Shown here in pieces: positions 54,494-62,542 of a DNA stretch of 64,000 nucleotides. Below the pieces are notes generated by a model that had not been told where the DNA came from, made no database searches, and saw nothing but the letters and a program-made list of their open reading frames with translations. How positions within the stretch are numbered: position 1 is the stretch's first letter; each line of letters begins with the position of its first letter. Source of the stretch: Flavobacterium sp. CF108 (GTDB taxonomy: Bacteria; Bacteroidota; Bacteroidia; Flavobacteriales; Flavobacteriaceae); NCBI RefSeq assembly GCF_900129795.1, contig NZ_FQWW01000008.1, forward strand, positions 197,480-261,479. The letters are read 5' to 3'. A program made the translations under genes and the position numbers.

Positions 54494-54617
54494 TTTAAAG
54501 TGGTTAGCGAAATTTTTAGGGTTTAGAAAGATAATTATTTAGGCTGAATTTGACTTACTGCTATTTCAAATTTCTTTTCTTTAAATCTTTGAATTAGCAT
54601 TACATCAATCTGCACTT

Positions 54618-56156
54618 TTATTTCCCTTCTAAAACTACAACAGAAAAAGGCGGGATTGTAACTTCTAAAATATCATTCTTTATGGAGAATTTATTAAAAA
54701 CAGCCGGAGCAATCTTATTTGGATTTTCAAAAGTATTATAATCCTGAATTTTTGAAGAGGACAGTACAGATCCTTTAATGTTTTTGATTCCTAGTTCTTT
54801 TAAATCAATTTTAACTTTGTTCTCTTTTTTTAGATCAATATTCACAAGTGAAATATGGGTTAAACCTGTTTTATCCTTTGAAGCCGAAATAGAAACTGCT
54901 GGTAATTCTTTATTATCAAAAACATACTTTGGAGATTCAATTTTTAAAGGAATCAGCTGCGCATCCTGATGTACATTGTACATTTTCATGACATGATAAG
55001 TAGGCGTAAGTACCATTTTTTCTTTATCAGTCAAAATTACGGCTTGCAAAACGTTTACTATTTGAGCCAAATTTGCTCCTTTTACTCTATCGGCATGATT
55101 GTTAAACACATTTAATGTCACACCAGCAATCATAGCATCTCTCATAGTATTTTGCTGATATAATGCGCTTGCCCCTTCTTCAGTATCATACCATCCGCCC
55201 CACTCGTCAACTATTAAAGCAACTTTTTTCTCCGGATCGTATTTATCCATGATTGCAGCGTGTTTTTGCACTAATTCTTCCATTTTAACAGCTGCATTCA
55301 TGGTTTCAAAATACTGGCTTTCATCAAATTTTGTAGATGATCCTTTCTTTTCCCAATTGATAACGGAGTACCAATGTAAAGCAACAGCTTCTACTAATCC
55401 TTTAGGAATATCACGCATTAAAACTTCTGTCCAGTGATAATCATCGCCATTTGCACCCGAGGCTATCCTGAATAATTTTTTATCCCCTTTTCCATCTGGC
55501 ATAAAAGTAGCGTACTGCCTGTATAAATTAGCATAGAATTCTACCGTCATATTTCCACCGCATCCCCACATTTCATTTCCAACTCCCCAAAGAGCAACTT
55601 TCCACGGTTTTTCTCTGCCATTTTTCTTTCTTAAATCAGACATTGGAGAACCTGATTCATAATTTACATACTGAACCCACTCTTCTAATTCACGAGGAGA
55701 TCCACTGCCAACATTTCCTGCCAAATAAGGTTCTGCTCCCAGAACTTCACACATATCTAAAAATTCATTAGTTCCAAAACTATTGTCTTCAACAGTCCCG
55801 CCCCACCAGCGATTTACAATACTTGGTCTGTCTTTTTTAGGTCCAATTCCATCTTTCCAATGATAGGTATCAGCAAAACATCCTCCAGGCCAGCGAAGAT
55901 TAGGAACTTTTAAATCTTGCAATGCTTTAATTATATCATTACGAACACCTTTTGTATTCGAAATAGTACTGTTTTCTCCAACAAAAAGTCCCTCATAAAT
56001 ACATTTTCCTAAATGTTCTGCAAAATGACCATAAATATGTTTATTGATGATGGTTTTATTTTCTGTTTTGACAATTGTTACTTCTGTCACTTTATTTTGC
56101 GAAAAAACATTCTGGAAGATAAAAGAAATAAAGATTAATAAAAAGAGTCTTTTCAT
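54618..56156 (-). CDS. GH51 alpha-L-arabinofuranosidase
   Basis: Retaining exo-enzyme removing alpha-L-arabinofuranosyl groups. Signal peptide 1-19 ending FSQ. Landmarks: HIYGHFAEHLGKCIYEGLFV at the N-terminus, RWPGGCFADTYHWKDGIGP, acid/base E195 in GVGNEMWG, nucleophile E318 in IVDEWGGWYD, and a C-terminal beta-sandwich (about 400-512). The length is normal (512 residues). It lies 72 bp after GH5 and 124 bp before the HTCS. With GH43 it would clear arabinose decorations, as found on xyloglucan of some plants or on arabinoxylan. Confidence 0.95.
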   Translation of the reverse strand: MKRLFLLIFISFIFQNVFSQNKVTEVTIVKTENKTIINKHIYGHFAEHLGKCIYEGLFVGENSTISNTKGVRNDIIKALQDLKVPNLRWPGGCFADTYHWKDGIGPKKDRPSIVNRWWGGTVEDNSFGTNEFLDMCEVLGAEPYLAGNVGSGSPRELEEWVQYVNYESGSPMSDLRKKNGREKPWKVALWGVGNEMWGCGGNMTVEFYANLYRQYATFMPDGKGDKKLFRIASGANGDDYHWTEVLMRDIPKGLVEAVALHWYSVINWEKKGSSTKFDESQYFETMNAAVKMEELVQKHAAIMDKYDPEKKVALIVDEWGGWYDTEEGASALYQQNTMRDAMIAGVTLNVFNNHADRVKGANLAQIVNVLQAVILTDKEKMVLTPTYHVMKMYNVHQDAQLIPLKIESPKYVFDNKELPAVSISASKDKTGLTHISLVNIDLKKENKVKIDLKELGIKNIKGSVLSSSKIQDYNTFENPNKIAPAVFNKFSIKNDILEVTIPPFSVVVLEGK

Positions 56157-56228
56157 ATCTGAATTATTTGGTTAGTGGTTAGTAAAGTTTAAAAGTAAAA
56201 TACCATCTTATTAATAAGAAGCTTAATT

Positions 56229-57491
56229 TTAATTTGCTCCGGCAGTAATAGCATCAATTGTACGCTGATCCAGTACTTTATTACTGCTTCTGTCAATAAC
56301 ACCTCCAATGTCCCAAAAGAAAGGTACAACTCCATTTTTAACTGCTGTTTTAGTAACATAAGTTATCCAGTAATCAACCGCATTTTGATGCGCTGCCATA
56401 TCTAACGGAACATGGGCGGTCCCGTTTCTTCTGTAAGCTCCGTATTCCCCCAAAAGAACAGGAATCCCTTTATCTACAAACTTTGACTTCAGCTCCTGAA
56501 AACTTTTATCCTGTTCATTTTCTTCGCCCCAGATCGCATTGTAACCCGGTTCAATTGTAGAATGATGATTCTTTCCCCAATAAAAAAACATTTTACCCCA
56601 GTCTGCATCTGCTTGTAAAAGTGTAAATTGAAAAGGCGTATAATTATGCACCTCAACCATTAAGCGTTTGTCTGTAGTATCAACAGGCAGAGTATTCATT
56701 AAGGAATTTGTTTTCCCAATATCAGTTGCAGGGCCTTGAACTACCAAAACACGATACGCATTCTTTCCTCCTGTAGCACGAACGGCATCGACAAAAGTTT
56801 GGTGATAAGACGTTAAAACAGCCATCTGTACCGCATCTTCAACATTTGGTTCATTGGCGCTTGCAAATAATAAATGTTCGTCAAAATCTCTTAAGTAACT
56901 GGCTATTTGTTCCCAAAATGCTTTTTGTTTTGCATTGTTTTCTTTCTTTTTAGCCTCTGTCACATTGTTTTCAAGCCATCCGCCATCCCAGTGAATGTTA
57001 ACAAGTACATACATATCGTTATCAACACAATATTGAACCAGCTCCTTAATTCTTTGAAGCCATTCATTATTGATTTTTCCCGTATTTTGGTCTGAATACT
57101 GATTCCACGAACAAGGAATCCTTATAGAATTAAAACCGCTTTTTTTTAGAAAATCGATATAAGATTTGGTTATTTTTGGACTTCCCCATGCACTTTCTCC
57201 ACCTATGGCTTCTAAAGCATTTCCTATATTCCATCCTAATCCCATTTTTGCTGCGATTTCGGGAGCTGTACTTTTCATTTCAGCAGCATCAGCAGGCAGC
57301 GGGTTTGTGTTATAATTGGGATATACAATTACATTAGACTTAACTTCTGTTTTAGTAGAAATTTGAACGGTTTCAGCAGATTCTTTTCTTACTGAACTAC
57401 TGGAGCTGCAGGCAAAAAACATCATTTGAACCAGACTGGCCAGAACGCAGATAACTATTTTATGGTTTTTTATTTTCATCTTTTTTCTCAT
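56229..57491 (-). CDS. GH5 endo-beta-glucanase, lipoprotein
   Basis: Surface-anchored endo-glycosidase: lipobox FFAC near residue 28, then a serine-rich tail and a linker of about 60 residues that would hold the enzyme away from the membrane. The GH5 barrel covers about 75-415: GLGWNIGNALEA, SIRIPCSWNQY, NIHWDGGW, acid/base E214 in SANEPNVED, HNYTPFQFT, nucleophile E349 in LGEYGAYRR. The motifs resemble the endo-glucanase/xyloglucanase branch (subfamily 4 and relatives), but I cannot fix the subfamily. A surface GH5 of this kind makes the first cuts in known xyloglucan PULs. It is 33 bp after GH39. Met 5 is an alternative start. Confidence 0.9.
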   Translation of the reverse strand: MRKKMKIKNHKIVICVLASLVQMMFFACSSSSSVRKESAETVQISTKTEVKSNVIVYPNYNTNPLPADAAEMKSTAPEIAAKMGLGWNIGNALEAIGGESAWGSPKITKSYIDFLKKSGFNSIRIPCSWNQYSDQNTGKINNEWLQRIKELVQYCVDNDMYVLVNIHWDGGWLENNVTEAKKKENNAKQKAFWEQIASYLRDFDEHLLFASANEPNVEDAVQMAVLTSYHQTFVDAVRATGGKNAYRVLVVQGPATDIGKTNSLMNTLPVDTTDKRLMVEVHNYTPFQFTLLQADADWGKMFFYWGKNHHSTIEPGYNAIWGEENEQDKSFQELKSKFVDKGIPVLLGEYGAYRRNGTAHVPLDMAAHQNAVDYWITYVTKTAVKNGVVPFFWDIGGVIDRSSNKVLDQRTIDAITAGAN

Positions 57492-57524
57492 TTTCTTTTT
57501 TAATTTCTCTTTAGAGAAACTGCC

Positions 57525-59120
57525 TTATTGCTTAACAAGATTTAATAAAAAAACATCATTTTCATTTATGTCAAAGTCTTTGCTGAAACTTCCATTTGAA
57601 CCAATTGTTATTTTTTGAGTTGCAATTGGTGAACCGTCATTTAATTTTTTAAGTGTTGCTGCCTGTTCTCTGGTTAACTGGTTTGGTTTACCCATAGCCA
57701 GATAGTCTGCATAAACATCATTTACTTTGTAACCTACTTTGTATATTTCTAAATTATAATTTCCTTGCGGAAGATTTGTTAATTCTATTTTTACTTTGCC
57801 TTTTGGTTTTGACGGCAGATCTTTCAAATAATAGGTTTGATTAAGTTCCTTATCACCAGGATGTGTATTGGTAAAATCCCAAAACAACACTTGAGTGTCT
57901 CCGTTTGCTTTTTTACTTGTCCATGACAGCGGGTCTGTATTTTTAAGTTCAGTTTCTCCTAATTTGTTCATTAAATAATAAGAGAAATAAGCCGGCTTTT
58001 TAATTCCTTGTGTATTTACCAATCCAAACCCACCATGAAAAGGGGTAAATCTAGGTCCGGATTCTTCAAAAATATCAGTAAAAACCCAATATGACATAGA
58101 GTTGGCAGCTGTTCCAATTTGTTTTATTTTTTGAAGAATATAGGCTGCAGAATGATAACTGTCGTGAATTGGATCAGCAGGTGTATAAGATGAACTCCAT
58201 TCTGTATAATGCAATTCCAGATTTGGTTTGGCAGAATTTGATATTTGTTTACGGGAATTTAATGCATCGCCACTAACACTCCATTCATCTTTACTTAGTA
58301 CAGTACCCGATGTTCCATATTCATCTAAATAACCTTGCTTAACACCATAACTATGGGTTGAAATAAAGTCTATTGGAACATTATTTTTTTCACAAAACTC
58401 AATTGTTTCAGGAACCCAGGCCGCACCAGCGGTAGCAGGCCCTCCTACTTTCAAATCTTTATTTACACTTTTAACGCCTTGTGCAGCATATTTATAAAGC
58501 TTAAAATAGTCTTCCTGGGTACCAGTCCAAAAACCGTCTTTTAAATTTGGTTCGTTCCAAACTTCAAAATACCATGTTTTAACTTCATCAAGACCATAAC
58601 GTTCTGTAAAATGCAAAGTTAAATTGCGAATTAAATCTTGCCATTTATCATAATCTTTTGGAGGCGTTACATTTCCTCTCCACCAAAAGATCGTTTTATC
58701 ACCGCTTGCAAGTCTTGACGGCATAAAGCCCAGCTCTACAAAAGGTTTCATTTTAATACTTACAAGATAATCAAACAACACATCGACGTATTGATAATTA
58801 TATATAGCATTTCCTTTGTCATCTTCGCTATAAACAGCCATATCATCTGTTAATAAACCATGCATTCTAATATATTTAAAATCACAATCTTTCTTAACCA
58901 TGGCTAATTGCTGCTGCCAATCGGCACGCAGTCCTTCATTTGCCCTTCCGGCACCAATACACTCCTTAAACATGGTATTTAATGCTCCTGCTTCATTTTT
59001 ATAATCTACTTTTATAATTCGGGTATCAGAAATGTTATTTTTAGATTTTGAATTTTGTCCAAACAATAGAGCATTATTGAGGGACAATAGAATAATAAGG
59101 AATAAAAAGATTCTTTTCAT
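57525..59120 (-). CDS. GH39 beta-xylosidase-type glycosidase
   Basis: Retaining exo-enzyme. GH39 contains beta-xylosidases, alpha-L-iduronidases and a few alpha-L-arabinosidases. Signal peptide (1-22, ending FGQ). The barrel (about 35-400) includes KYIRMHGLLTDDM, acid/base E190 in VWNEPNLKDG, HSYGVKQGYLDE and nucleophile E307 in YTEWSSSY. The C-terminal beta-domain (about 410-531) is typical of bacterial beta-xylosidase members. It is the first gene of the operon with GH5, GH51 and HTCS, with a 752-bp upstream region shared with divergent GH3. In a xyloglucan context it could act on xylose-containing side chains; the exact linkage is uncertain. Confidence 0.9.
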   Translation of the reverse strand: MKRIFLFLIILLSLNNALLFGQNSKSKNNISDTRIIKVDYKNEAGALNTMFKECIGAGRANEGLRADWQQQLAMVKKDCDFKYIRMHGLLTDDMAVYSEDDKGNAIYNYQYVDVLFDYLVSIKMKPFVELGFMPSRLASGDKTIFWWRGNVTPPKDYDKWQDLIRNLTLHFTERYGLDEVKTWYFEVWNEPNLKDGFWTGTQEDYFKLYKYAAQGVKSVNKDLKVGGPATAGAAWVPETIEFCEKNNVPIDFISTHSYGVKQGYLDEYGTSGTVLSKDEWSVSGDALNSRKQISNSAKPNLELHYTEWSSSYTPADPIHDSYHSAAYILQKIKQIGTAANSMSYWVFTDIFEESGPRFTPFHGGFGLVNTQGIKKPAYFSYYLMNKLGETELKNTDPLSWTSKKANGDTQVLFWDFTNTHPGDKELNQTYYLKDLPSKPKGKVKIELTNLPQGNYNLEIYKVGYKVNDVYADYLAMGKPNQLTREQAATLKKLNDGSPIATQKITIGSNGSFSKDFDINENDVFLLNLVKQ

Positions 59121-59269
59121 TTTGTTTTTGGTTTAATTGTTAGTTAGTTTTTTTTAATCGCACAAAAAATACTTATGCGAACAATATTTGTACTTTTTAA
59201 AAATTGCTGTGTCTCCAAATCCTTCTAAACGCATTTTTAAACTATCAGCAGCATTTAAAATTATAACAG

Positions 59270-59385
59270 TATAGGGTATAAAGTGTGTCTTGTTAAAAAA
59301 TTAAACTAGGGATATGCTATCAGAGTTCCCTAGTTTAAAAGTAAAATTAAATTAACCATCAATTTAAAAATTGACATACCCTATA
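59270..59385 (-). promoter_or_regulatory. Nested inverted repeats in the GH39 upstream region
   Basis: Outer arms TATAGGGTAT (59270-59279) and ATACCCTATA (59376-59385) enclose an inner perfect 12-bp hairpin, TTAAACTAGGGA (59301-59312) with its complement (59327-59338). On the minus strand the inner hairpin is followed by TTTTTTAA, as in a terminator. It lies 150-265 bp before the GH39 start, downstream of the candidate HTCS2 site. It is a candidate leader structure or the end of a small RNA. Confidence 0.45.
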
Positions 59386-59446
59386 TATACGTGTTCAGTG
59401 TATATTAAAGTTCTACTCTGTTTTAGGCAATAAAAAAATGTCACTG

Positions 59447-59515
59447 CAAATGTCCTTAAAACTTGATTTTATCATAGTGTCCATTTGTATCAAAGAACTA
59501 GCTCATTTGTTGCAA
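59447..59515 (-). promoter_or_regulatory. HTCS2 operator candidate in the GH39-GH3 divergent region
   Basis: TTGTATCAA (59485-59493) and TTGTTGCAA (59507-59515) lie 22 bp apart, matching the site before SusC2 in sequence, spacing and orientation toward minus-strand genes. GACATTTG on the minus strand (59447-59454) is 38 bp away, as in the SusC2 copy. The site is about 330-395 bp from GH39 and about 360 bp from GH3. The remaining 752-bp stretch (59121-59872) has no convincing gene; an 18-codon ORF at 59637 is too short to call. Confidence 0.5.
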
Positions 59516-59872
59516 TTGTCAAATTTAAATCGTTGTATTAACTAAATTATCTGAGTTTATAGTTTAAAAAGTTCTTAGCAACTACGAGCAGAAAATAAGA
59601 TTAATCAAAATAAAATAGACTTTAAAAATTTTATTTATGAATATTAAAAGAGTTGAAGTTAATGAAAATGAGTTTAGCAATTTTAAAGATTAACACGTTT
59701 TTGAAAACTTTTTTTTGCTAAATACAGCCAATCTTTTTGTTTTATTAATTGTGAAGATTGTAAATACATCATTTGTCGTAGATAATGCTTCAAATCTACT
59801 ATTCTAATTATTGCTGTAAAACTACATTTACAAACTTGTATTCAAAACTATCTAGTATAAAACCAAAACACA

Positions 59873-62155
59873 ATGATGAAAAAACAATTTAAAAGATATG
59901 CATTTTTACTGCTAATCGTTTATGGAACCGGTTACGCCCAAACAAAAAAACATCTTGATGGCAGTAAACCAATTGAAGACCGCATTACATTTTTGATGAA
60001 AGAAATGACATTAGAAGAAAAAGTTGGACAAATGAACCAATACAACGGTTCATGGGACGTTACCGGGCCAAAACCAGAATCTGGATCTAATGAAGAAAAA
60101 TACAACAATATAAAAAAAGGATGGGTTGGTTCAATGCTCACCGTTCGAGGCGTTAAAGAAGTTAGGGCAGTACAAAAAATCGCGGTTGAAGAAACCCGTC
60201 TTGGGATTCCGTTACTATTTGGTTTTGATGTCATACACGGTTACAAAACCCTCAGCCCTATTCCACTCGCAGAATCTGCAAGCTGGGATTTAGCAGCCAT
60301 TAAAAATTCAGCTCGTGTGGCTGCCCTTGAAGCTTCAGCTTCTGGATTAAACTGGACTTTTGCACCAAATGTTGATATAGTCAATGATGCACGATGGGGA
60401 AGAGTTATGGAAGGTGCTGGTGAAGATCCTTATTTGGGAAGTAAAATTGCCACAACAAGAGTTAAAGGTTTTCAAGGTGAAAATTTCGACAATACCTCCA
60501 TTATAGCTTGCGCCAAACATTTTGCCGCTTATGGTTTTGTTGAAGCAGGACGAGAATACAACAGCGTTGATATGAGTAATTCAAAGCTTTACAATACTGT
60601 GTTACCGCCTTTTAAAGCAACTGTCGATGCAGGAATCCGCACTTTTATGAATTCATTTAATACGCTAAATGGAGTTCCTGCAACCGGAAATGTTTTTTTA
60701 CAAAGAGATATTTTAAAAGGTGCCTGGGGTTTTAAAGGTTTTGTAGTTTCTGACTGGGCTTCTATTGGAGAAATGATCACTCACGGTTACGCCGCTAATG
60801 CCGCCGATGCCGCTAAAAAAGCAGCAATTGCAGGTTCTGATATGGATATGGAATCAAATGTTTATGTGACAGAATTAGTTCAATTAGTAAAAAAAGGGTT
60901 GATCAAAGAAAGTGTGATTGATGATGCTGTACGCAGAATTCTTCGCGTAAAATTTGAATTAGGTTTGTTTGACAACCCTTATAAATATTGTGATGAAGCC
61001 CGTGAAAAGGCAAACATTGGCAGCAAGGCAAATAATGATGACGTTCTGGACATCGCCAAAAAATCAATCGTTTTATTGAAGAATGATAAAAACCTGCTGC
61101 CTTTGAAAAAATCAGGTGCTAAAATTGCTTTAATCGGCGCTTTGGCAAATGATAAAAACAGCCCGTTAGGAAGCTGGAGAATTGCTGCTGATGACAATAC
61201 CGCAGTATCAGTTTTAGAAGGAATGCAGCAATATAAAGACAACTCATTAGTTTATGAAAAAGGAACAGATGTCGCTGTAAATAAACAAACATTTTTAGAC
61301 GAAGTAAAACTGAATACCACTGATTTTTCTGGATTTGAAGCTGCAAAAACAGCTGCAAAAAATGCCGATGTTGTCGTAATGGTTTTAGGTGAAATTGGTT
61401 ATCAAAGCGGTGAAGCACGCAGCCGAACTGAATTAAGTTTGCCTGGAAATCAGCAGCAATTATTGGAGGAAGTTTACAAAGTGAATCCTAATATCGTTTT
61501 AGTTTTAAATAACGGACGTCCGTTGAGTATTCCGTGGGCAGCAGAACATATTCCTGCAATTGTCGAAGCATGGCAGTTAGGAACGCAAACCGGAAATGCA
61601 GTTGCACAGGTTTTATACGGAGATTATAATCCGAGCGGAAAACTGCCAATATCTTTCCCAAGAAATGTAGGTCAATGCCCAATTTATTACAATTTATACA
61701 ATACCGGAAGACCTACAGATAAAGATCAAAATGTTTTTTGGTCGCATTATTCAGATGTGGAAAAGACACCTTTATATCCCTTTGGTTATGGATTAAGCTA
61801 TACTTCTTTCGCTTATAAAAATTTAAAAATTGCAAAACCTTCTTTTCAAAAAGGAGAAAAAATTGAAGTTTCTGTTGACGTTACCAATACTGGAAATTAT
61901 GACGGAAAAGAAGTCGTTCAATTGTACCTAAATGATCCTGTTGCCAGTATTGTTAGACCAATTAAAGAATTAAAAGGTTTTGAGCTTCTTGAATTAAAAA
62001 AAGGAGAAACAAAAACAGTTCATTTTACATTAACTGATAAGGAAATTGGTTTTTATGACAACGATGGTAAATTTTTAGTAGAACCGGGCTTGTTTAATGT
62101 TATGGTGGGCTGGAATTCAAATGAAGGACTTACGACTAAATTTGAACTAAAATAA
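59873..62155 (+). CDS. GH3 beta-glucosidase (BglX-like)
   Basis: Periplasmic exo-enzyme that finishes oligosaccharide breakdown by releasing beta-linked glucose (some relatives release xylose). Signal peptide 1-22 ending GYAQ. Two-domain GH3 core: TIM barrel (about 25-360) with KHFAAYGFVEAGREY and nucleophile D294 in VVSDWASI, then the alpha/beta sandwich (about 385-620) containing the acid/base region SGEARSRTELSLPG, and a C-terminal fibronectin-III-like domain (about 670-760). At 760 residues it is like Escherichia coli BglX. It is divergent from the GH39 operon and the only plus-strand enzyme of PUL2. Confidence 0.95.
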   Translation: MMKKQFKRYAFLLLIVYGTGYAQTKKHLDGSKPIEDRITFLMKEMTLEEKVGQMNQYNGSWDVTGPKPESGSNEEKYNNIKKGWVGSMLTVRGVKEVRAVQKIAVEETRLGIPLLFGFDVIHGYKTLSPIPLAESASWDLAAIKNSARVAALEASASGLNWTFAPNVDIVNDARWGRVMEGAGEDPYLGSKIATTRVKGFQGENFDNTSIIACAKHFAAYGFVEAGREYNSVDMSNSKLYNTVLPPFKATVDAGIRTFMNSFNTLNGVPATGNVFLQRDILKGAWGFKGFVVSDWASIGEMITHGYAANAADAAKKAAIAGSDMDMESNVYVTELVQLVKKGLIKESVIDDAVRRILRVKFELGLFDNPYKYCDEAREKANIGSKANNDDVLDIAKKSIVLLKNDKNLLPLKKSGAKIALIGALANDKNSPLGSWRIAADDNTAVSVLEGMQQYKDNSLVYEKGTDVAVNKQTFLDEVKLNTTDFSGFEAAKTAAKNADVVVMVLGEIGYQSGEARSRTELSLPGNQQQLLEEVYKVNPNIVLVLNNGRPLSIPWAAEHIPAIVEAWQLGTQTGNAVAQVLYGDYNPSGKLPISFPRNVGQCPIYYNLYNTGRPTDKDQNVFWSHYSDVEKTPLYPFGYGLSYTSFAYKNLKIAKPSFQKGEKIEVSVDVTNTGNYDGKEVVQLYLNDPVASIVRPIKELKGFELLELKKGETKTVHFTLTDKEIGFYDNDGKFLVEPGLFNVMVGWNSNEGLTTKFELK

Positions 62156-62161
62156 TTAGAA

Positions 62162-62271
62162 AAATCTGTTTTTATCAGCGTTTTCGCTTTAGCGAATCAG
62201 TAAAATCAGCGTCTAATTTTGACGCGGATAAAACAGATTTACTTCGTAAAGACGCAGATAAAAACGGATTT
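62162..62271. repeat. Inverted repeat of the GCGGAT family after GH3
   Basis: 19-base arms (62162-62180 and 62253-62271, AAATC(T/C)GTTTTTATC(A/T)GCG) are inverted, with further inner copies of GCGGATAAAAC. It has the same style as the element at 14125-14249. It starts 6 bp after the GH3 stop codon. The 387-bp gap 62156-62542 contains this and a terminator and no gene. Confidence 0.6.
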
Positions 62272-62357
62272 AATTAACAATAATTTTATTTTTTAAAAGC
62301 TTAAACCAATGCCATTGTCCGAAGCATCTGGATTTATTCTTAAGCAAACAACCTAAT

Positions 62358-62410
62358 AACCTGAGTACGATAATACCTTTTTAAGGTTATTAATCGGCTC
62401 AGGTTTTTTT
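62358..62410 (+). terminator. Intrinsic terminator downstream of GH3
   Basis: AACCTGAG (62358-62365) pairs with CTCAGGTT (62398-62405), with an inner stem around AATACCTT/AAGGTTATT, followed by a run of seven T (62404-62410). It probably ends the GH3 transcript before the next sensor gene. Confidence 0.75.
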
Positions 62411-62542
62411 GGTGACAGGCTAAATTTCTATAAAAAAGTAAAGGTTCAATTTAGTTTTATTAATATTGTTTCGTATATGCTTAAAATAAAATCAATTGCA
62501 AATTTTATTTTCAATTAAAATTGACCAATAACCACATTAAAA

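Noticed and set aside
59637..59693. 18-codon ORF in the GH39-GH3 intergenic region
   Set aside because: Too short, with no supporting context or conservation that I can see; better treated as untranslated sequence.
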